64,000 nt of DNA from Aselliscus stoliczkanus (lineage: Eukaryota; Chordata; Mammalia; Chiroptera; Hipposideridae), in assembly GCA_033961575.1 (NCBI GenBank), contig CM066727.1, positions 156,721,434 through 156,785,433 of the forward strand. Direction: 5' to 3'. The notes beneath the pieces are model-generated. The model saw only the letters and a list, made by a program, of their open reading frames with translations. It did not search any database and had not been told where the DNA came from. The first letter of the stretch is position 1, and each line of letters opens with the position of its first letter. Below are positions 24,057-36,790 of this stretch, piece after piece. Position numbers and translations under genes: made by a program.

Positions 24057-24567
24057 TCAGCGGTTCTCAAACGTTTTGGTCTTCGGGACCCCTTTACACT
24101 AATAACAATAAGGACCCCCAGAGAGCTTTTGTTTCTGTGAGTTATATCCATCAATATTTACCATGTTAGAAAGTTAAATGGATAAATTTAAAAAATATTT
24201 ATTAAAAAGTTTAAATAATAATATTAGTAAACATTAAATAACAATTTTTATTAAAACAAACTTTCCCAAAGCAGAGCAAATGTAGTGACAAGAGGCTATG
24301 GTTTTGTAGTCTTGCGAAACTCTTTAATGCCTGCCTGGTTTACTAGAAGACAGCTAGATTCTCATATCTGGTTTTGCATTCCATCTGTTAGGATATCACA
24401 CATCATGGAGCCTCTGGAAGACTCCTCTCTACACAAGTGAGAGAATGAGAGTTCAAAAGCACGTAATGTGTTAGTGTTATTGTGAAAATAATTTTGACCT
24501 TGCAGAGCCCCTAAGTGGGGCTCAGGGACCCACAGGGGGTCCCCACACGAAACTTGGAGACCCACAT
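24057..24567 (+). mobile_element. Non-autonomous hAT-like DNA transposon relic
   Basis: Starts CAGCGGTTCTCAAACGTTTT, continues with GGACCCCCAGAGAGCTTTTG, AT-rich centre, TGCATTCCATCTGTTAGGAT, and ends near GTCCCCACACGAAACTTGGAG. Its terminus pairs imperfectly with the start, as in this widespread mammalian MER-class element. Family name not assigned with certainty. Confidence 0.6.
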
Positions 24568-24599
24568 TGTACTCCTTTTACACGCTGTTTCCCTAGCCT

Positions 24600-24900
24600 G
24601 ACAGGCCTCCCCTCCCCGTTGCTCTCTATCCCCCAGTTTTCTCAGTTGTGCAAACTCCCTCTGCTCCTTCAATTTCCAGCTCAGCCTTCGTGTCTTCCAT
24701 AAATCCTTCCCTGAACGTCACCAGCCCATACCCCTGCTTGCCTCATTTGGGTAGAATTGTGCACTCTATTGTAGAACGAAGTGTACATTGTAGTGAGTTT
24801 CACATTTCTGTTTTGCCTCTGGGGCTCCCTTCCAGACTGGGACAAAGGAGGGAGGGATTCCATAAATGTAGCTGAATAAATGGATGAATGAATGAATACA
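24600..24900 (+). repeat. L2 3' end
   Basis: CCTTCAATTTCCAGCTCAGC, CATAAATCCTTCCCTGAACG and the end GCTGAATAAATGGATGAATG follow the L2 3' region. Confidence 0.6.
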
Positions 24901-26604
24901 CCGCCATGTGCTACCCACTTCTGTTATCATCTGAAAGATCCGATCTTCACAAGAGATGTCAAGTTAAAAAAATTCCGCTTGGGTCCCTCTAGAAAATGAG
25001 ATGCAAACAGACTTATGCAAATTTAAACACCTTCCCTTGAACTTTGGAAACTGAGAAGTTAAGTCCCTCTGGCTTCAGAACCCACATGCTAACTACCGTT
25101 CCCTAAAGCATCTGTTATATCTCCCTCATTCTGTATGTGGACAGTTTGGGTTTGGGACCAAAATGCAGAATTAGCATTTATCCCTAATCATGTTTTTCTG
25201 ATTTGATTTCTCTTAGCCTGCTAAATCTTTGAATCCTCATTTTATCACCCACTATTCTGACCATCTCTCCTGGTCTTGCGTCTTCCAAAACCGGGGTCTG
25301 CAGACCACGCACAGAGGTGACGGAGACTCTGCCCTCCTGCAGGCTGGCATCAGCGCATTTCGGTTCAGTTGCTCAAGACCTCACCGGGAGCCAGAGAAGG
25401 GGGCGTGTATCGCGTTAGGGAGTGGTTGGAAAGACCCAGGCACCCACGGGAATTTGGGGAACTTGTCAATGCTTCTGCAACCCCTCCCTCCTCAGGACCC
25501 AACAGTCTCACCCCAAGTCTGGACAGATTCTTGTGGAATGAGACCAGATCTGAGCCAAGGATCAGCGATCCAGGGATATCTGATATAAGGGATGCAGGAA
25601 GAGGTGGATCAAGTATCAAATTCCAAGCTGGATTGTTTTGCAAATTCTGTCTGAGCTGGACTCAGGGAAGAAAGGCAGAGTCTCTTAGATACCGGTTGCT
25701 GAGAGGAGAAAGGCAGTGGGCAGCGGCAGAACTCTCACCTTGGTGGGGAAATGGAGAAATCATGTGTAGCACAGACTGGCAGCCCTTATTTAGCTCCATG
25801 GGGCCGCCCCACTCTGTCCTTTTTTTTTAACCTATACTCAGAATCCTACAGGGCATCTGGAAAGGCCTGTGCCACCCTGACCCAACCCCATCTAATTAAA
25901 AACTCTGTAGATGCCTGTGAATATCTGTGGCAACTGGCATGGAGCTAAGGTGAGGAGAGGGTAGGGGCCCCAACTACATGTTTGCCTGGTTTCTGTTTCT
26001 CCATTTGTCCACCAGATCAAGCAGCCCATCAGAAAAGTTTCAGCCACCGAGGCCAGCCCAGCCTGGCTGTGGAGGGCTGAGCACCAGGTTGAGTGCCAGG
26101 GAAACCCCTTCCTGGTGTCCCCTCTGTTTCCTCCACCACCCCACCAGTTCCACTGATTTAAATTTCTTCCCCTCTCCCACCCTGGAGCCCCAGGGGAAGT
26201 GGCAGGGAGGGAATGGTGGAAGAGCCCTGAGTGATAAAGTGGGGATGCAGAGAAGTGATAAAGGGGATGGGAGAGGAGCCAACCCCACTTCCTCTCTGAT
26301 AGGGACCCCACCCCAAGGGGCTCCCTGCCTTCTACTGTTTTGACAGGAAGGCCTCGAGATGGTAGAAGAGTGGGTGGGAGGGGAGGGAGCACTGGCTTGG
26401 AAGATGGCTGTTCATTGCTGGTTCACTTGGTCGTTAGTTCGTTCTTTGAGCAAATGCTTACCATTGCTCCTCCTACCCCCAGCCGGTGGAGTGCCAGGTG
26501 GTGAGAGGGCTGCAAAGGAAGATGGAGCTCCGGTGCTCTCCCACCTCCTCTCCCCACTGCTCCCAGCCTTGGGGGAAGCGGCCCAGGTAATGGGAAAGAG
26601 CATG

Positions 26605-26995
26605 GACTTGACAAGTTGGTCGCCCTGAATCCTGATCATGTCTCTCACTAGCTATGTAACTTGGGGGAAAGGACTTGAGCTTTCTGGGCCTTGGCTTCCT
26701 CCTCTATGAATGGGGACAGCAAGTCTTTGTGAAGATAACACGAAGGTATTACAGCATGGTAGCCGGCAGAGCCTCATCTAGGGTAGCAGGTGAGAACAGC
26801 AGGTGAGCACAGCATTGAGGGGAAGGCCTGAACTCCCTTTTCTGACTGCTAGCACTGTGTATTTGTTCTGTGTCTCTTCCACAAAGCGAAGATAATAATG
26901 GTACCTACTTCACAGGAGTTGTGATGACTAAATGTGTTAATACACAATGTTCAGAATTGTGCCTGGCAAGTAGTAAGTGCTTGATAACTGTTAGC
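26605..26995 (+). repeat. Two MIR fragments
   Basis: 26605-26760 (CTCTCACTAGCTATGTAACT, CTTGGCTTCCTCCTCTATGA) and about 26865-26995 (TACTTCACAGGAGTTGTGAT, AGTAGTAAGTGCTTGATAAC) are MIR sense text in order. They may be one element split by unrelated sequence. Confidence 0.6.
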
Positions 26996-27775
26996 CTTTA
27001 GTATTACCATATCATCAGCATCTGGGGATCCTCTCCTCTAACCAAGATATCCTTTTATAAGGAGCACCTTCCCCGCAGCATACACGCACTCCCAAGTCCA
27101 GGCTGGAGGAGGCACGGAGGTTGGAACCCACAGGTGGGTCCTCTTGTGATAGACCAAGCTGGCACCTGGCTGGTGCTCACAGCCCAGATCCACACACGCA
27201 GCCCCAGCCCCAGGTTCCACAGGGCAGCTTCCGTCTTGCGTGGAGGTGCTGGTGGGGGAAAGCTGGCTGCGGGGCGCCTGGGCCTAGGGCCTCCTGCTCT
27301 AGGCCAGGCCTCTGCTCCACCCCATTATCTCCTCCTGCAAAGCCTCCTCCACCCATCAACCCCCAACCGAGATTATAGACCCTCAACTGTCTCCAACTGC
27401 TCTGATTCAGGGATAAGCCTGGACCTTCACCCCACTCTGCAGAGCCCCTGGTCACCCCCACCTCTGCCACATGGTGTTGAACAGGGAGGGCCTGCATACT
27501 TCTCTGGGAGCTGGAGGAGCAAGTGGCCCAGGGGCTGGGGGATCAAGGGTGGGGTGGCAGGAGGTCATTGCCCCCCCACCTGGGGTGGCCTCCAGAGTTT
27601 GTCTTGTCGAGGAGGAAAGCCAGTCTCTGCTGGAGAGGGGGGTCTCGAAGCCTCCTCTCTTGATTCAGTGCCACTCAGTCTTGGCCTCTCTGTGTCTACA
27701 GGCGGCTTCTGCAGTTTCTGCCTCTCTCAGGCAGCTCTTTCCCCCACCCCCAGAGCACACCTGGCTCCTCACATC

Positions 27776-27791
27776 AGATAACCCAACCACA
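27776..27791 (+). promoter_or_regulatory. GATA-RUNX composite motif
   Basis: AGATAA (27776-27781) and AACCACA (27785-27791) lie within 16 bases in a repeat-poor, GC-rich intergenic stretch upstream of HDAC7. HDAC7 is expressed in thymocytes and endothelium, where such factors act. Motifs seen; function inferred. Confidence 0.25.
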
Positions 27792-29229
27792 GCAACTCCC
27801 CTCACCCAGCCCTGCTTCCAGCAGCCCCCTCCTCGCCCCTAGCCCTCTTCCTCCCCCCACCCCCGGCCTCCCCCACTTTGCAGCTCCTAGCTCACCTAGA
27901 TCCCCCTGGGGAGGGCTGGGGCCCCCTCAAAGCCTTACAGCCTTACTGGGTAACCAGGGTGTGAAAGACAACTCTTCTTACCCCTCAACACAAAAACAAA
28001 CACACATTGACACACAGTGGAAACTCTATACCCCTGAGCTGGGTAGGAAACAGAGTGAGGGGGAGGGACCCAAGGACCAGCCCTGAAGTATAAGGAAAAT
28101 CCAGCCCGAGGAAGTAAGGGGGTGGGGATGGGGGTGGCGTGTGCAGAAAGGGGCTGCCTCTGAGGCTGGAGGTTCCACAGCTTCCTGCTTCTAGGCAAAG
28201 CCAGGCTTCTTCCCTTTTCCGGGGCTTCCTGCTTACGTGAGGTCATCCCGGGTCCTAGGGCCAGAGGCCTTCCTCAGGCCAGGGTCTGGGTAGGGGAGCA
28301 GGTGGATGTTTCCTGGGCCATTCACAGCCCCAGCTCCTGCCTCCCACTCCTCAACACAGGACAAGTAGAGAGGAGCTGGGGGTGGGGTGCTGGTGGAGGA
28401 AGAGATGTGCTGGGTTTAGGAAGCAGGGATGAGGGTGAAAGCTGGGCAAGACACAGTGGGAAGGGGCATGGTGGGACGCAGGAGGGAGTGGGGCAGGGCC
28501 AGGTGGGTGCCTGGGACGGGGGCTGGAGGTTTTAATGCCTCTTGACAACAAATGAATCATAGGCAAATTATGTGGAAATGATGGCGTAAATAAAGATGTG
28601 TTATTTCAAGGCCTCGGTGTGTCATTGTAGGAAGAGAGTTTGCGGGGAGGAGCGGGAGGCTGCCTAGGCCGGATGGTGCCTGTAGGTGGGGGCCCAGGTA
28701 GAGTTCCTGTGGGGGCCTGTAGAGGTGATGGCCCACTTACAACTCATGTCACCTTCGGGGTGATGTGAAATGGCAGGTGGCTGACCACAGCCTGTGAACC
28801 CCTCCCCCAGAACAGAGCAGCCCTCACATCCCCTAAGCTCCTTGGTGATCCCCCCAACCCTCCCCTAACTTCACTAGGGCCACTGCTACCCACACACTTT
28901 CCCTAGGACCTGCTCTTGACCGCCCTGAATCCTGTCCCCTGAGGGCTGTCTCTCCAGGCCCACGATAAGGTCTTGCCCCCAGCAGTGGCACAGGAGCCAA
29001 TGGAACTCCAGGAGCTTTCAGGGAACAGGACACCCCTGGAACCCAGAAAGGAAATCCAGATTTTTCCATCAGGACAGGGCTGAGCTCATACCCCCAGTGA
29101 CAATGCCTGGCACATGGATGGAGCCCAATAAAGACCTGTACCTGCTATATGAATGAATTCATGACCTCCATGAAATTGTTGGGGCTCTCCGGGTAGCCCA
29201 CTCGAGACTTCTGGTCAGCCCTCAACCCC

Positions 29230-29356
29230 ACTCTCCACAGCTCTTTACAATGTTGACAATTATTAAATAACTAGAAAAATGTGTATACTCATACCACCTT
29301 ACATAATCATTACCTATTGCACAAATTTCCTCTGAATCTTTTTCTCTAAGCTTACG

Positions 29357-29394
<38 letters not shown>

Positions 29395-29860
29395 AATACA
29401 GTTGCCATCACAGGCCACACACACACATCTATATTCTTCTGTGATGCTATGTTGCATTCATATACATCTTTTTCACAGCTTCATAGTTTTCTATTAAGTG
29501 GAAATATAATTTACTTCACAATTATCCACTTGTAGGTGTTCAAACTGTTTCTACTTTTCCATATTACAAATAGTGTGGTCGTGAACATCATGATATTGTA
29601 CTCCCCACTCCCTAAATTTTGGCTGTAGAAACCTAGTTTAGGGCATATTGGGTGGGGTTCTGGAGACAAAGGGTAAAAACATTTTATAGCTCTTACCATA
29701 TATTGCCAAATAGATTTCAAAAGAGCTTACACCAACAACATGTACATTTCACCACACTCTCACTAATGTTTCAAAGTGGCATTTACCTTCATCTTGTTTT
29801 AATTGGCATTTCTTTGAACATTTCCCTACCTTCGCTTACCAGCTTTCCCTGAAGAGCCAT
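29230..29860 (-). mobile_element. Old LINE-1-like fragment with (GTT)n insertion
   Basis: AT-rich antisense L1 3'-region text: GTGTATACTCATACCACC, GGTGTTCAAACTGTTTCTAC, CCAAATAGATTTCAAAAGAG, TAATTGGCATTTCTTTGAAC. A (GTT)13 microsatellite lies at 29356-29394 inside it. Confidence 0.5.
29356..29394 (+). repeat. (GTT)n microsatellite
   Basis: Thirteen uninterrupted GTT units, likely polymorphic. Confidence 0.95.
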
Positions 29861-30236
29861 ATTTGTGCTTTGAATTTTAGTCTACCACTGTTTTAGTGTT
29901 TCTTATTAATTTGCGTGTGCTCTCCCTATATAAATGATTTTAATGCATCGTGGATTACAATCAAGCACAAATCTTTCCTTCTTGACACTCTCTCCCACTT
30001 TGGATTCAGACATGGCACTTCCTCTTGCTTCATTGAAATCTTTGACTGCTCCCTCTCAGCCTCCTTCGTGGGCTGCCACCCCTCTGCCCACCCAAATCTT
30101 TCTTCTCTCAAGTGTCTGCATTTAACCTGCTTCTGGGTTCTCTTTACTTCTCTCCTCTCCTCTCTTCTTCCCTGCTCTGGTGGCCTCACCCACTCCTACC
30201 TACGACTCCAGCGCTTACTAATGATCCCAGATCTTT

Positions 30237-30427
30237 TTTTTTTTCTTTTAATTTTATTGGGGAACAGCCATGGTCCTTGGTTACACATTGCTTTCATGCT
30301 ACAGTGGCATAGTTGACTCTTTTTAGGGAGGGCACAGCTCACAGTGGCCCATACAGGGAATGAACCGGCAACCTCGGTGTTATCAGCACCATGCTCTAAC
30401 CAGCTGAGCTAACCGGTCACCCCTCTG
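30237..30427 (-). mobile_element. tRNA-Ile-like SINE, copy 2, antisense
   Basis: Minus strand reads GGTGACCGGTTAGCTCAGCT, then GATAACACCGAGGTTGCCGG and a GTTCATTCCC box B, ending in the CAATAAAATTAAAA-type tail. A 16-base duplication ATGATCCCAGATCTTT is perfect at 30221-30236 and 30428-30443, so the insertion is fairly young. Confidence 0.85.
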
Positions 30428-32217
30428 ATGATCCCAGATCTTTATTTGTCCTGCCCCGCTAGTCAGAGATCCAGAGAGCAACTGTCCACTCAATGCCGCC
30501 CCCCCCCGCCCCGCAATTGTCCCACTAGCACCTCACCTCTACATATCCACAGCTTGACTTTGTATTTCCTCCAAATTTGCTTCTTCTCCCATATTCCCTA
30601 GCTCTGCTGCCTCCAGTATCTTTGGGTTTGGGGTTTGGAAGGGGAAAGAAGAGGGTACAGGCAGCACTCCTGAAGAGGAAATGAGTTTCTAGCAACCTTC
30701 AGCTTAGAGGAGGAGGGCTGGAAAGAGGAGGAGAAGGCCAGTTGTCTAAGATGATGCTCTGTGACTCAGTTTCCCTGCTTGCCGATATATCAGGACTGAT
30801 TCCAGATCTAGAGATAGATGCTTGAAAGCCAAAGTAGGTGGCCATCCTCCTAGAGCAAATTAACACCTAATATTGACCTCACTGGTCTCCTCCTCCACTT
30901 CCTGAACCTATTCCCCAGCAAGGGACGGGAAGGGCTGAGAAAGGAGTTAAGCTACAAGTCGCCTAAGCCTTCACTGTTCACTACAGTAACCGCAAGCCAC
31001 GTGTGCTACTGATCCCTTGAAATATGGCTAGTCGGAATTGAAATGTGCTGCAAGTGTAAACTCCAAACTGGATTTCAAAGACCTAGTATGAAAAAAAGGA
31101 TGAAAAATATTGACTTGTTTTTTGATTATATGATGAAATGACAAAATTTTGCATATATTTAGGTTCAATACATATACTCTTAAAATGAACTTCACTATTT
31201 GTTTTCACTTTTTAAAAAAAGAAAATTTAGTGACGTATGTGGCTCATATTCTGTTTCTATTGAACAGTGCTGGTCTAAACCATCTCTGCAGACAAATCAC
31301 GGGGCTCCTGGCTGAGAGGCAAATAATGGGTTATGACAGATACAGATACAGGCCCTTCTGGAGATGTCACCAGTCAGTCGGACATTGCAGGACCGATGCT
31401 CAGTGGCCCAGTGGCCCAGGCTACACTTGCTGGGGAGCTCCTTTTACCCCAGACTTCACAAGGCCTGTTGAGCTGGGGCTTGGATCTCCAAAATCTGACC
31501 CCATGGATGCCCTGTTACCCCAGAAAAACAGTCACCCAGAGCCACCCCAGAGCTTTGGATCTCCTCACCTCCATAGTTCATGGACAAGTTCTCCATCATT
31601 CATTGGGGCCAGGCCCTGGGTCACTCACTCTCCAGAAGCCCAGAGGCATCCTTCCTCCTGTCTAGCATCCTCTTTCCCACACACCTGGGCTCAGGCTCAG
31701 CCCACCTGTGGGCTGGGAGGGGATGAGGGAGGAAGGCAGGCTTGACTGCCACCCTAGGCCTCTAGGTACATCGGCTGGGTCAGCAGATATATTTTACGCT
31801 CCATTTCTAATGCCTGCCCTTCCTGTTGTCCCACTGATAGGGGAACAGAAAGGGAACAGGAGAGAGCCAGGAGGGTGGGCACAGACCACAGGGCTGCCCT
31901 ACTCTACCTCTTTCTCCCTTGCCTGTGCCCCAGCAGAACCATTGGAGGGCACTGGGAGCTGGGGCCACAGCCTGCCTGGGTTTGCCCCTCCCTCTCCCGC
32001 CTGGATGACTCCACCTCTCCCAGGTCCTGGCTGGGATCCGAAGGCCCCAGGCAAGTGGGGGAAGGGGAGCCACTCCTACTTTCCCAGCAGCTGCTGCTGC
32101 CTCTTCCTGTTTTGCTAAAACCCTGGCTCTGGACCCAAGGGGGTGGGGGAAGTCGCCAGCCGCTCCTGCACCCCCCTCCCCAAAGGTCAACCTCCTCCCC
32201 TAGGTCCTCTTAGCCAG

Positions 32218-32227
32218 TTATTTATAG
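32218..32227 (+). promoter_or_regulatory. MEF2 consensus site upstream of HDAC7
   Basis: TTATTTATAG fits YTAWWWWTAR exactly, within a GC-rich, repeat-poor stretch (32.1-32.4 kb) about 8.4 kb before the HDAC7 start codon. Motif seen; function inferred. Confidence 0.35.
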
Positions 32228-32689
32228 CCCCCCAGGCTCTGGCTGAGGAGCTAGATGTCTCCTCCCTCAAATGTCAGCAGCTGTGGCCATTGCCCTAGGG
32301 ATGCAGCCAGATGTGCAGATCACTCCAGATGTGCGTTGCCAAGATTGGGGAGAGGCTGCGAGGCCATTTCTGCAGTCTGTTTGGGCATTCCCTGCAGCCA
32401 GCCCTGTCTAGGCTCCTCTCAGCTCCGAGGCAACTCAGACAGACGACACCAGAGCACCTTGGGAGGTGGGGAAGGTTCCTGATAGTGTCCGATTCCCACA
32501 TCCCAGTCAAACCACCCTGCACACCCCAGAGGAGTCAGCTTGGGCTAGAGAACCCTTTGGATTTCTTTGCATAAATTAAGTCAGGGTCACTGAGACCGAA
32601 TTTGTAAGGGACAACTGTGCCTTGGAGGGACAGAAGAGACAGGACACTGTCTTGTATTACTAATGTCAGCATGATGCTCTAACCCTAAC

Positions 32690-32915
32690 AGGGCCCAATG
32701 TGCGTCAGGCGCTGTGCTGAGCACTTCATGTCCTGATCTCAGGAGTTCTCACAACAATCCTAATATGGCAGGCACTCCATACCCCAGTTTGCAGATGGGG
32801 GAACCAAGCCTTTGAGAGTCAGATAACGTGCTGAAGATCACGTCATGGTTAAGCGACAAACCAGAGCAGCCCTGACTTCAAATTCTCACTTTTAACCACA
32901 ATACAGTGCTGCCTC
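32690..32915 (-). repeat. MIR
   Basis: Antisense order: GCGCTGTGCTGAGCACTTCA, TTCTCACAACAATCCTAATA, CCCAGTTTGCAGATGGGGGA, ending AACCACAATACAGTGCTGCC. Confidence 0.75.
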
Positions 32916-33266
32916 CCTTTAGCCATTCCTCTACAGGTTTTCAAACAGTTCCTTAAAAGCTCAGGGTAGGGAAGTGTGGAGCCCATCCTCGGGCTGCCCA
33001 AGAGGGGAGTGGTGTTGTCTCTCTGCCTCCGTTGCCCTCAGGCCGAACTGGAGTGATCTAAAATCACCTTTCCAGACACAGAGCGGGCAGGCCAGAGCAG
33101 GACCACTGCCCCAGCCTACAAGGACCCGGGGATCCATTCAGTCCCTTCCAACATGGAACTTCTGTGACTGTGAACCCAGCGCTTCCTTTGCAGCTCAGAT
33201 TGTGGGAGCCTTTTGTCTAACAGTTCTCTCCACTCCAGGCTCTTTTCTTCAGCTGTACCCTGCTCT

Positions 33267-33372
33267 CCAGGAGATGAATTCCTCCATGATAGGAACTGTG
33301 GCTTCTAGTGCCTCTGGGCCCAAGAACCTGGCACAGAGTAGATACTCAATAAATAAGAAATTACGCTCCATG
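33267..33372 (+). repeat. L2 3' end
   Basis: CTCCATGATAGGAACTGTGG and ACCTGGCACAGAGTAGATAC followed by TCAATAAATAAG are typical of the L2 terminus. Confidence 0.6.
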
Positions 33373-33954
33373 AAAAAGTGTGCAGTGGGGATCATATGGG
33401 GGTGGGGTACTTCAAGATCTTAGGAAGGACACTACCACTCACCCCCCTGTGTAATCACCCTCACCCCATTGCACCCTCATCTCGGCTCATTGCTCCTTTC
33501 CTGCTCCCACACCCCTGACATGCAGGGGCATAGTCCCAACCCACTTTAAAAGACACTCCTGGGGAAGAGAGGTGAGTGTCCTTAGGCCAGGACCTCCTCA
33601 ATGTTTTACCTGGAGATTCTGGGCTGGAGGTAAGTGCCTCCAATGGGAAGCCATTAAGATCTGTAACAAGGTGGACCCCTGCCCTCCAGCCAATAGAGCC
33701 ACTGGGGCTACGGAGGGTCCTGCTCGGGGCATGTAGCAAGGCCAAAGCCCCAGGCCCACCAGTGGATGGACCACAGCGTCTGTGCAAGCGTCCACTAGAA
33801 CTGGCTGCAGAAAAATATTTTGCAACTCGGACGAATTTCTTCTCGCTCATGATTAGAGTATGGCCCAGTGGCTGCCTCCCTGACCATAATCTTGGCTGGC
33901 ACAGGCATCTCCGCGGCTGGGCAGTGCGGGCTGTAGAAGGATCGCTGACCTAGA

Positions 33955-34260
33955 CGCTGTGACGCCTGGATTCTTTGCCTGCTCCCCATCACTCATTAAC
34001 CATGTAATCTCTGGCAAGTTATTACCCCCTTGGGTCCTCAGTTTCCTCACCTGTAAAAGGAGTGGTTTGGATTAGGTCAGGGTGTCCCAAACCTAACCAC
34101 ACCTTAGAATGGAGGGAGCTGCAGATTACTGGGTAGCCCCGACCCAAAAGAATCTGATCAGGTTTGTGAGGGGGCCCAGGAGTCTGTTTTCACAGGTTCT
34201 TCAAAGTGATTTTGATATAATGTCAGGTTTGGGGGATCCTGTAGACTGATCGTATAAATC
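33955..34260 (+). repeat. MIR piece followed by a MER5A-like DNA transposon
   Basis: 33955-34080 reads as MIR (TGTAATCTCTGGCAAGTTAT, CTCAGTTTCCTCACCTGTAA). 34085-34260 reads as MER5A-like: TGTCCCAAACCTAACCACAC, CAGATTACTGGGTAGCCCCG, AGGAGTCTGTTTTCACAGGT, TTCAAAGTGATTTTGATATA. Confidence 0.6.
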
Positions 34261-34367
34261 ACTTGCAGCTCTTAGGAGCAAAGATTCTAATACATGGAAT
34301 GGCCATATCAAGATGTTTTGGTGCTGTGAGGTTTTATCAGAGGGCAAGTGAGGGGCAGTTTATTTCA

Positions 34368-34386
34368 TCCTCCTCCTCCTCCTCAC

Positions 34387-34429
<43 letters not shown>

Positions 34430-34430
34430 T
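34368..34430 (+). repeat. (TCC)n-(ATT)n compound microsatellite
   Basis: (TCC)5 at 34368-34383 is followed by about fifteen ATT units, likely polymorphic. Confidence 0.95.
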
Positions 34431-35316
34431 TGCCACTGGCATTATTGTTATGAAGGGAGATGGCACTGCCCCCATTTGTTTGTTTCCATCATAAAGTAGG
34501 CTCTGGTTTCAGGGGGCCCTTGCTTACCTCCAGATTGGGGGTCAACTGGGAGAGAAGAAAGGGGAGGAAAGGGCCTTCCTTGGTGGGTGGGACCTCTTGG
34601 CAAGGGAACCTATCTTTCCCTCTCTCCTGGGTGGAGTTTGGCTGGATGGGCTTTGGCACCAACCCCTGGGGCTGAGAGAGTGTCTTCCCACCCATGTTCC
34701 TCCCCCACTTTCATGTCTCAGCTGCCTCAGCCCTAGGGACTGCCTCCTTCTTCTCCTCCAGTCCAACTTCCTCCCCAGGCTCCCTCAATCCTCACTAACC
34801 TCATTCCTGAGCCTGCTAATCTGTTTGCCACCTTTCTGCTTCCTTGCCTCGCCCTTGCAAGTGCCTTTCTCCCTACTTGGAATGTCACCCCCTCCCCCCA
34901 CACTGTTTCACATTTCTGGGCTCCTACAAAACCCAGCTCAACACTCGGCCTGCTTCATTCTGGCCAGGGTCTGCCCAGGTCTTTCCTCTCTGCTGAGTAC
35001 CCACCTATACCTGGAATAACAAAACCAGAAAACTGCTTTAGACTTAGAAAAAGAAGCAGAGATGATTGAAACCAGCTCCCTCATTTGACAGATGAGAAAA
35101 CTGAGGCCTAGGGAGGTTGTGACTTGGCCAAGATCACACAAATAGTGAGATTTTTTAAATAGTTGGTTTCCCAAGAGGCTTTCAAGTATTTCATGTGTTT
35201 ATTTTGTTTCCTCAACACACTATGATCTATATGAGGGCAGAGGCTGTGTTTTGTTTTTCCTTTTAATGTTCTTTATCCACACTGTGGGGTGTGTGCACGT
35301 GCTTGCGTGCTTGTGT

Positions 35317-35322
35317 GCGTGC

Positions 35323-35354
<32 letters not shown>
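35317..35354 (+). repeat. (GTGC)n/(GT)n microsatellite
   Basis: GTGCGTGCGTGC merges into a GT run; alternating purine-pyrimidine throughout. Confidence 0.9.
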
Positions 35355-35469
35355 TGTATCCAGGGCTAGAGTAAGCAACTGTAATATTTCTTACGCTATC
35401 AGAACAATAATTCCAAAATTCACAATGGTCCAAACTTTTGCATATATTATTCATATGATCTCAGACCAG

Positions 35470-35582
35470 CCCTGGTCCCTGCTGGCTGTCCTGCATACCC
35501 AGAGGCTTCCCCCTGCATCTGGACACTGGCTGTCTTGCTGCTGCCCATTCCTCTCTATACACCAATTCAACATCTGCCTGAG
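35470..35582 (+). repeat. 113-bp direct repeat, copy A, inserted in a MIR
   Basis: About 93% identical, without gaps, to 41568-41680. The flanking text is an antisense MIR (CATATATTATTCATATGATC before, GAGATAGGTAGCCAAATTAT and TTTTACAGAACAGGAAACTG after) that would read through if the segment were removed. Copy A is therefore the inserted copy. Confidence 0.75.
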
Positions 35583-36469
35583 ATAGGTAGCCAAATTATT
35601 GCTATTTTACAGAACAGGAAACTGAGACTTAGAAAGGTGTGACCCAGGAAGTTAATGGCAGAACCAGCCTAGAACTCAAGTTCCCTGACTCCCAGCCCCC
35701 AGCCCAGGGCCCTGATACCCAAAATGCCTTTGAACTCTCCCCTGGTGTTCCTGGCTGGGCACCTGGAGCCATCAAGGGGGTGACCTCTGCCATCTTGTGC
35801 ATTTGTAGTGCTTTCTTCGTCCTGGGATTGAGGAGACCCTGTCTTTGGCTTCCTGCCCCTCCCCATCCTGTCCCACAGCTTTCTCCTCATGTTCCCCCCC
35901 ACCCCCTACGGCATTGTTGGCATATAGACACATACACATATACTCAGAACTGCAGGTGTCTAGGGCAACAGACCACAAGGGAAACCACATCACCTTTGTT
36001 GACACTGGCGGGAGGTAGGGGTACGGGGGGAAGGGACTTGCTTAGTTTTCTCCATCTGCCCCAGTCCCCAGGGTCATCTCACCTCCCAACTAGAGCCATG
36101 TGGACTTGAATCCATACCCCATCTTTTTCCTGATTTATCCATCCAATTCTGGCCGAGGAGGATGTATCGCTTCTCTCAGATCCCGAAATCCTGGATGGAG
36201 GTCTGCCTGGCGGCACCCCAGCACCACACAATTCCCCCCACTCCTAGCCAGAATACTTATGTAGCTCCCCGAATCCTGCCTGTGCAGTACAACAGAGAAA
36301 GGTGGAAACCAGAGATGAGACCACAGGGCTGGGGTCAGTGAGGGACAAAACTTGGCATCTAGAATATCACACATAGGTCAGTTGGGACCTCAAATAACCA
36401 GGTTTACACTGTTGCAGGAGATCTGGCAGCAGCGTCTCCATTGTTTTGACCTGCTAGAAGAAATTACAC

Positions 36470-36650
36470 AGGCTCTGAACCAGACACACTCCGGATTAAA
36501 TCACTCACTGGCTCTGTGGCCTTAAGCTAATCATTTTGTCTTTCTGAGCTTTAGTTTGCTTGCTAAAACAATGGGGATAATAATGAGATACAAGGGAAGG
36601 GCCTTGAACAGCATATGATACAAAGGCGATACTCAATAATTTCTAATTAT
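36470..36650 (+). repeat. MIR
   Basis: CACTCACTGGCTCTGTGGCC, GAGCTTTAGTTTGCTTGCTA, ATGGGGATAATAATGAGATA and GATACTCAATAATTTCT are in MIR order. Confidence 0.65.
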
Positions 36651-36654
36651 CTTC

Positions 36655-36790
36655 CCTCCCTCCATCCTTTCCTTCCTCGTTTCCTTCCTTCCTTCCTTCC
36701 TTCCTTCCTTCCTTCCTTCCTTCCTTCCTTCCTTCCTTCCCTCCCTCTCTCCCCCCTCTCTCCCTCCCTTTCCTCCAATCCTTCCTTCCT
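36655..36790 (+). repeat. (CCTT)n polypyrimidine tract
   Basis: About fourteen CCTT units (36681-36740) grade into CTCCCTCTC. It is a strand-asymmetric homopyrimidine tract. Confidence 0.95.
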
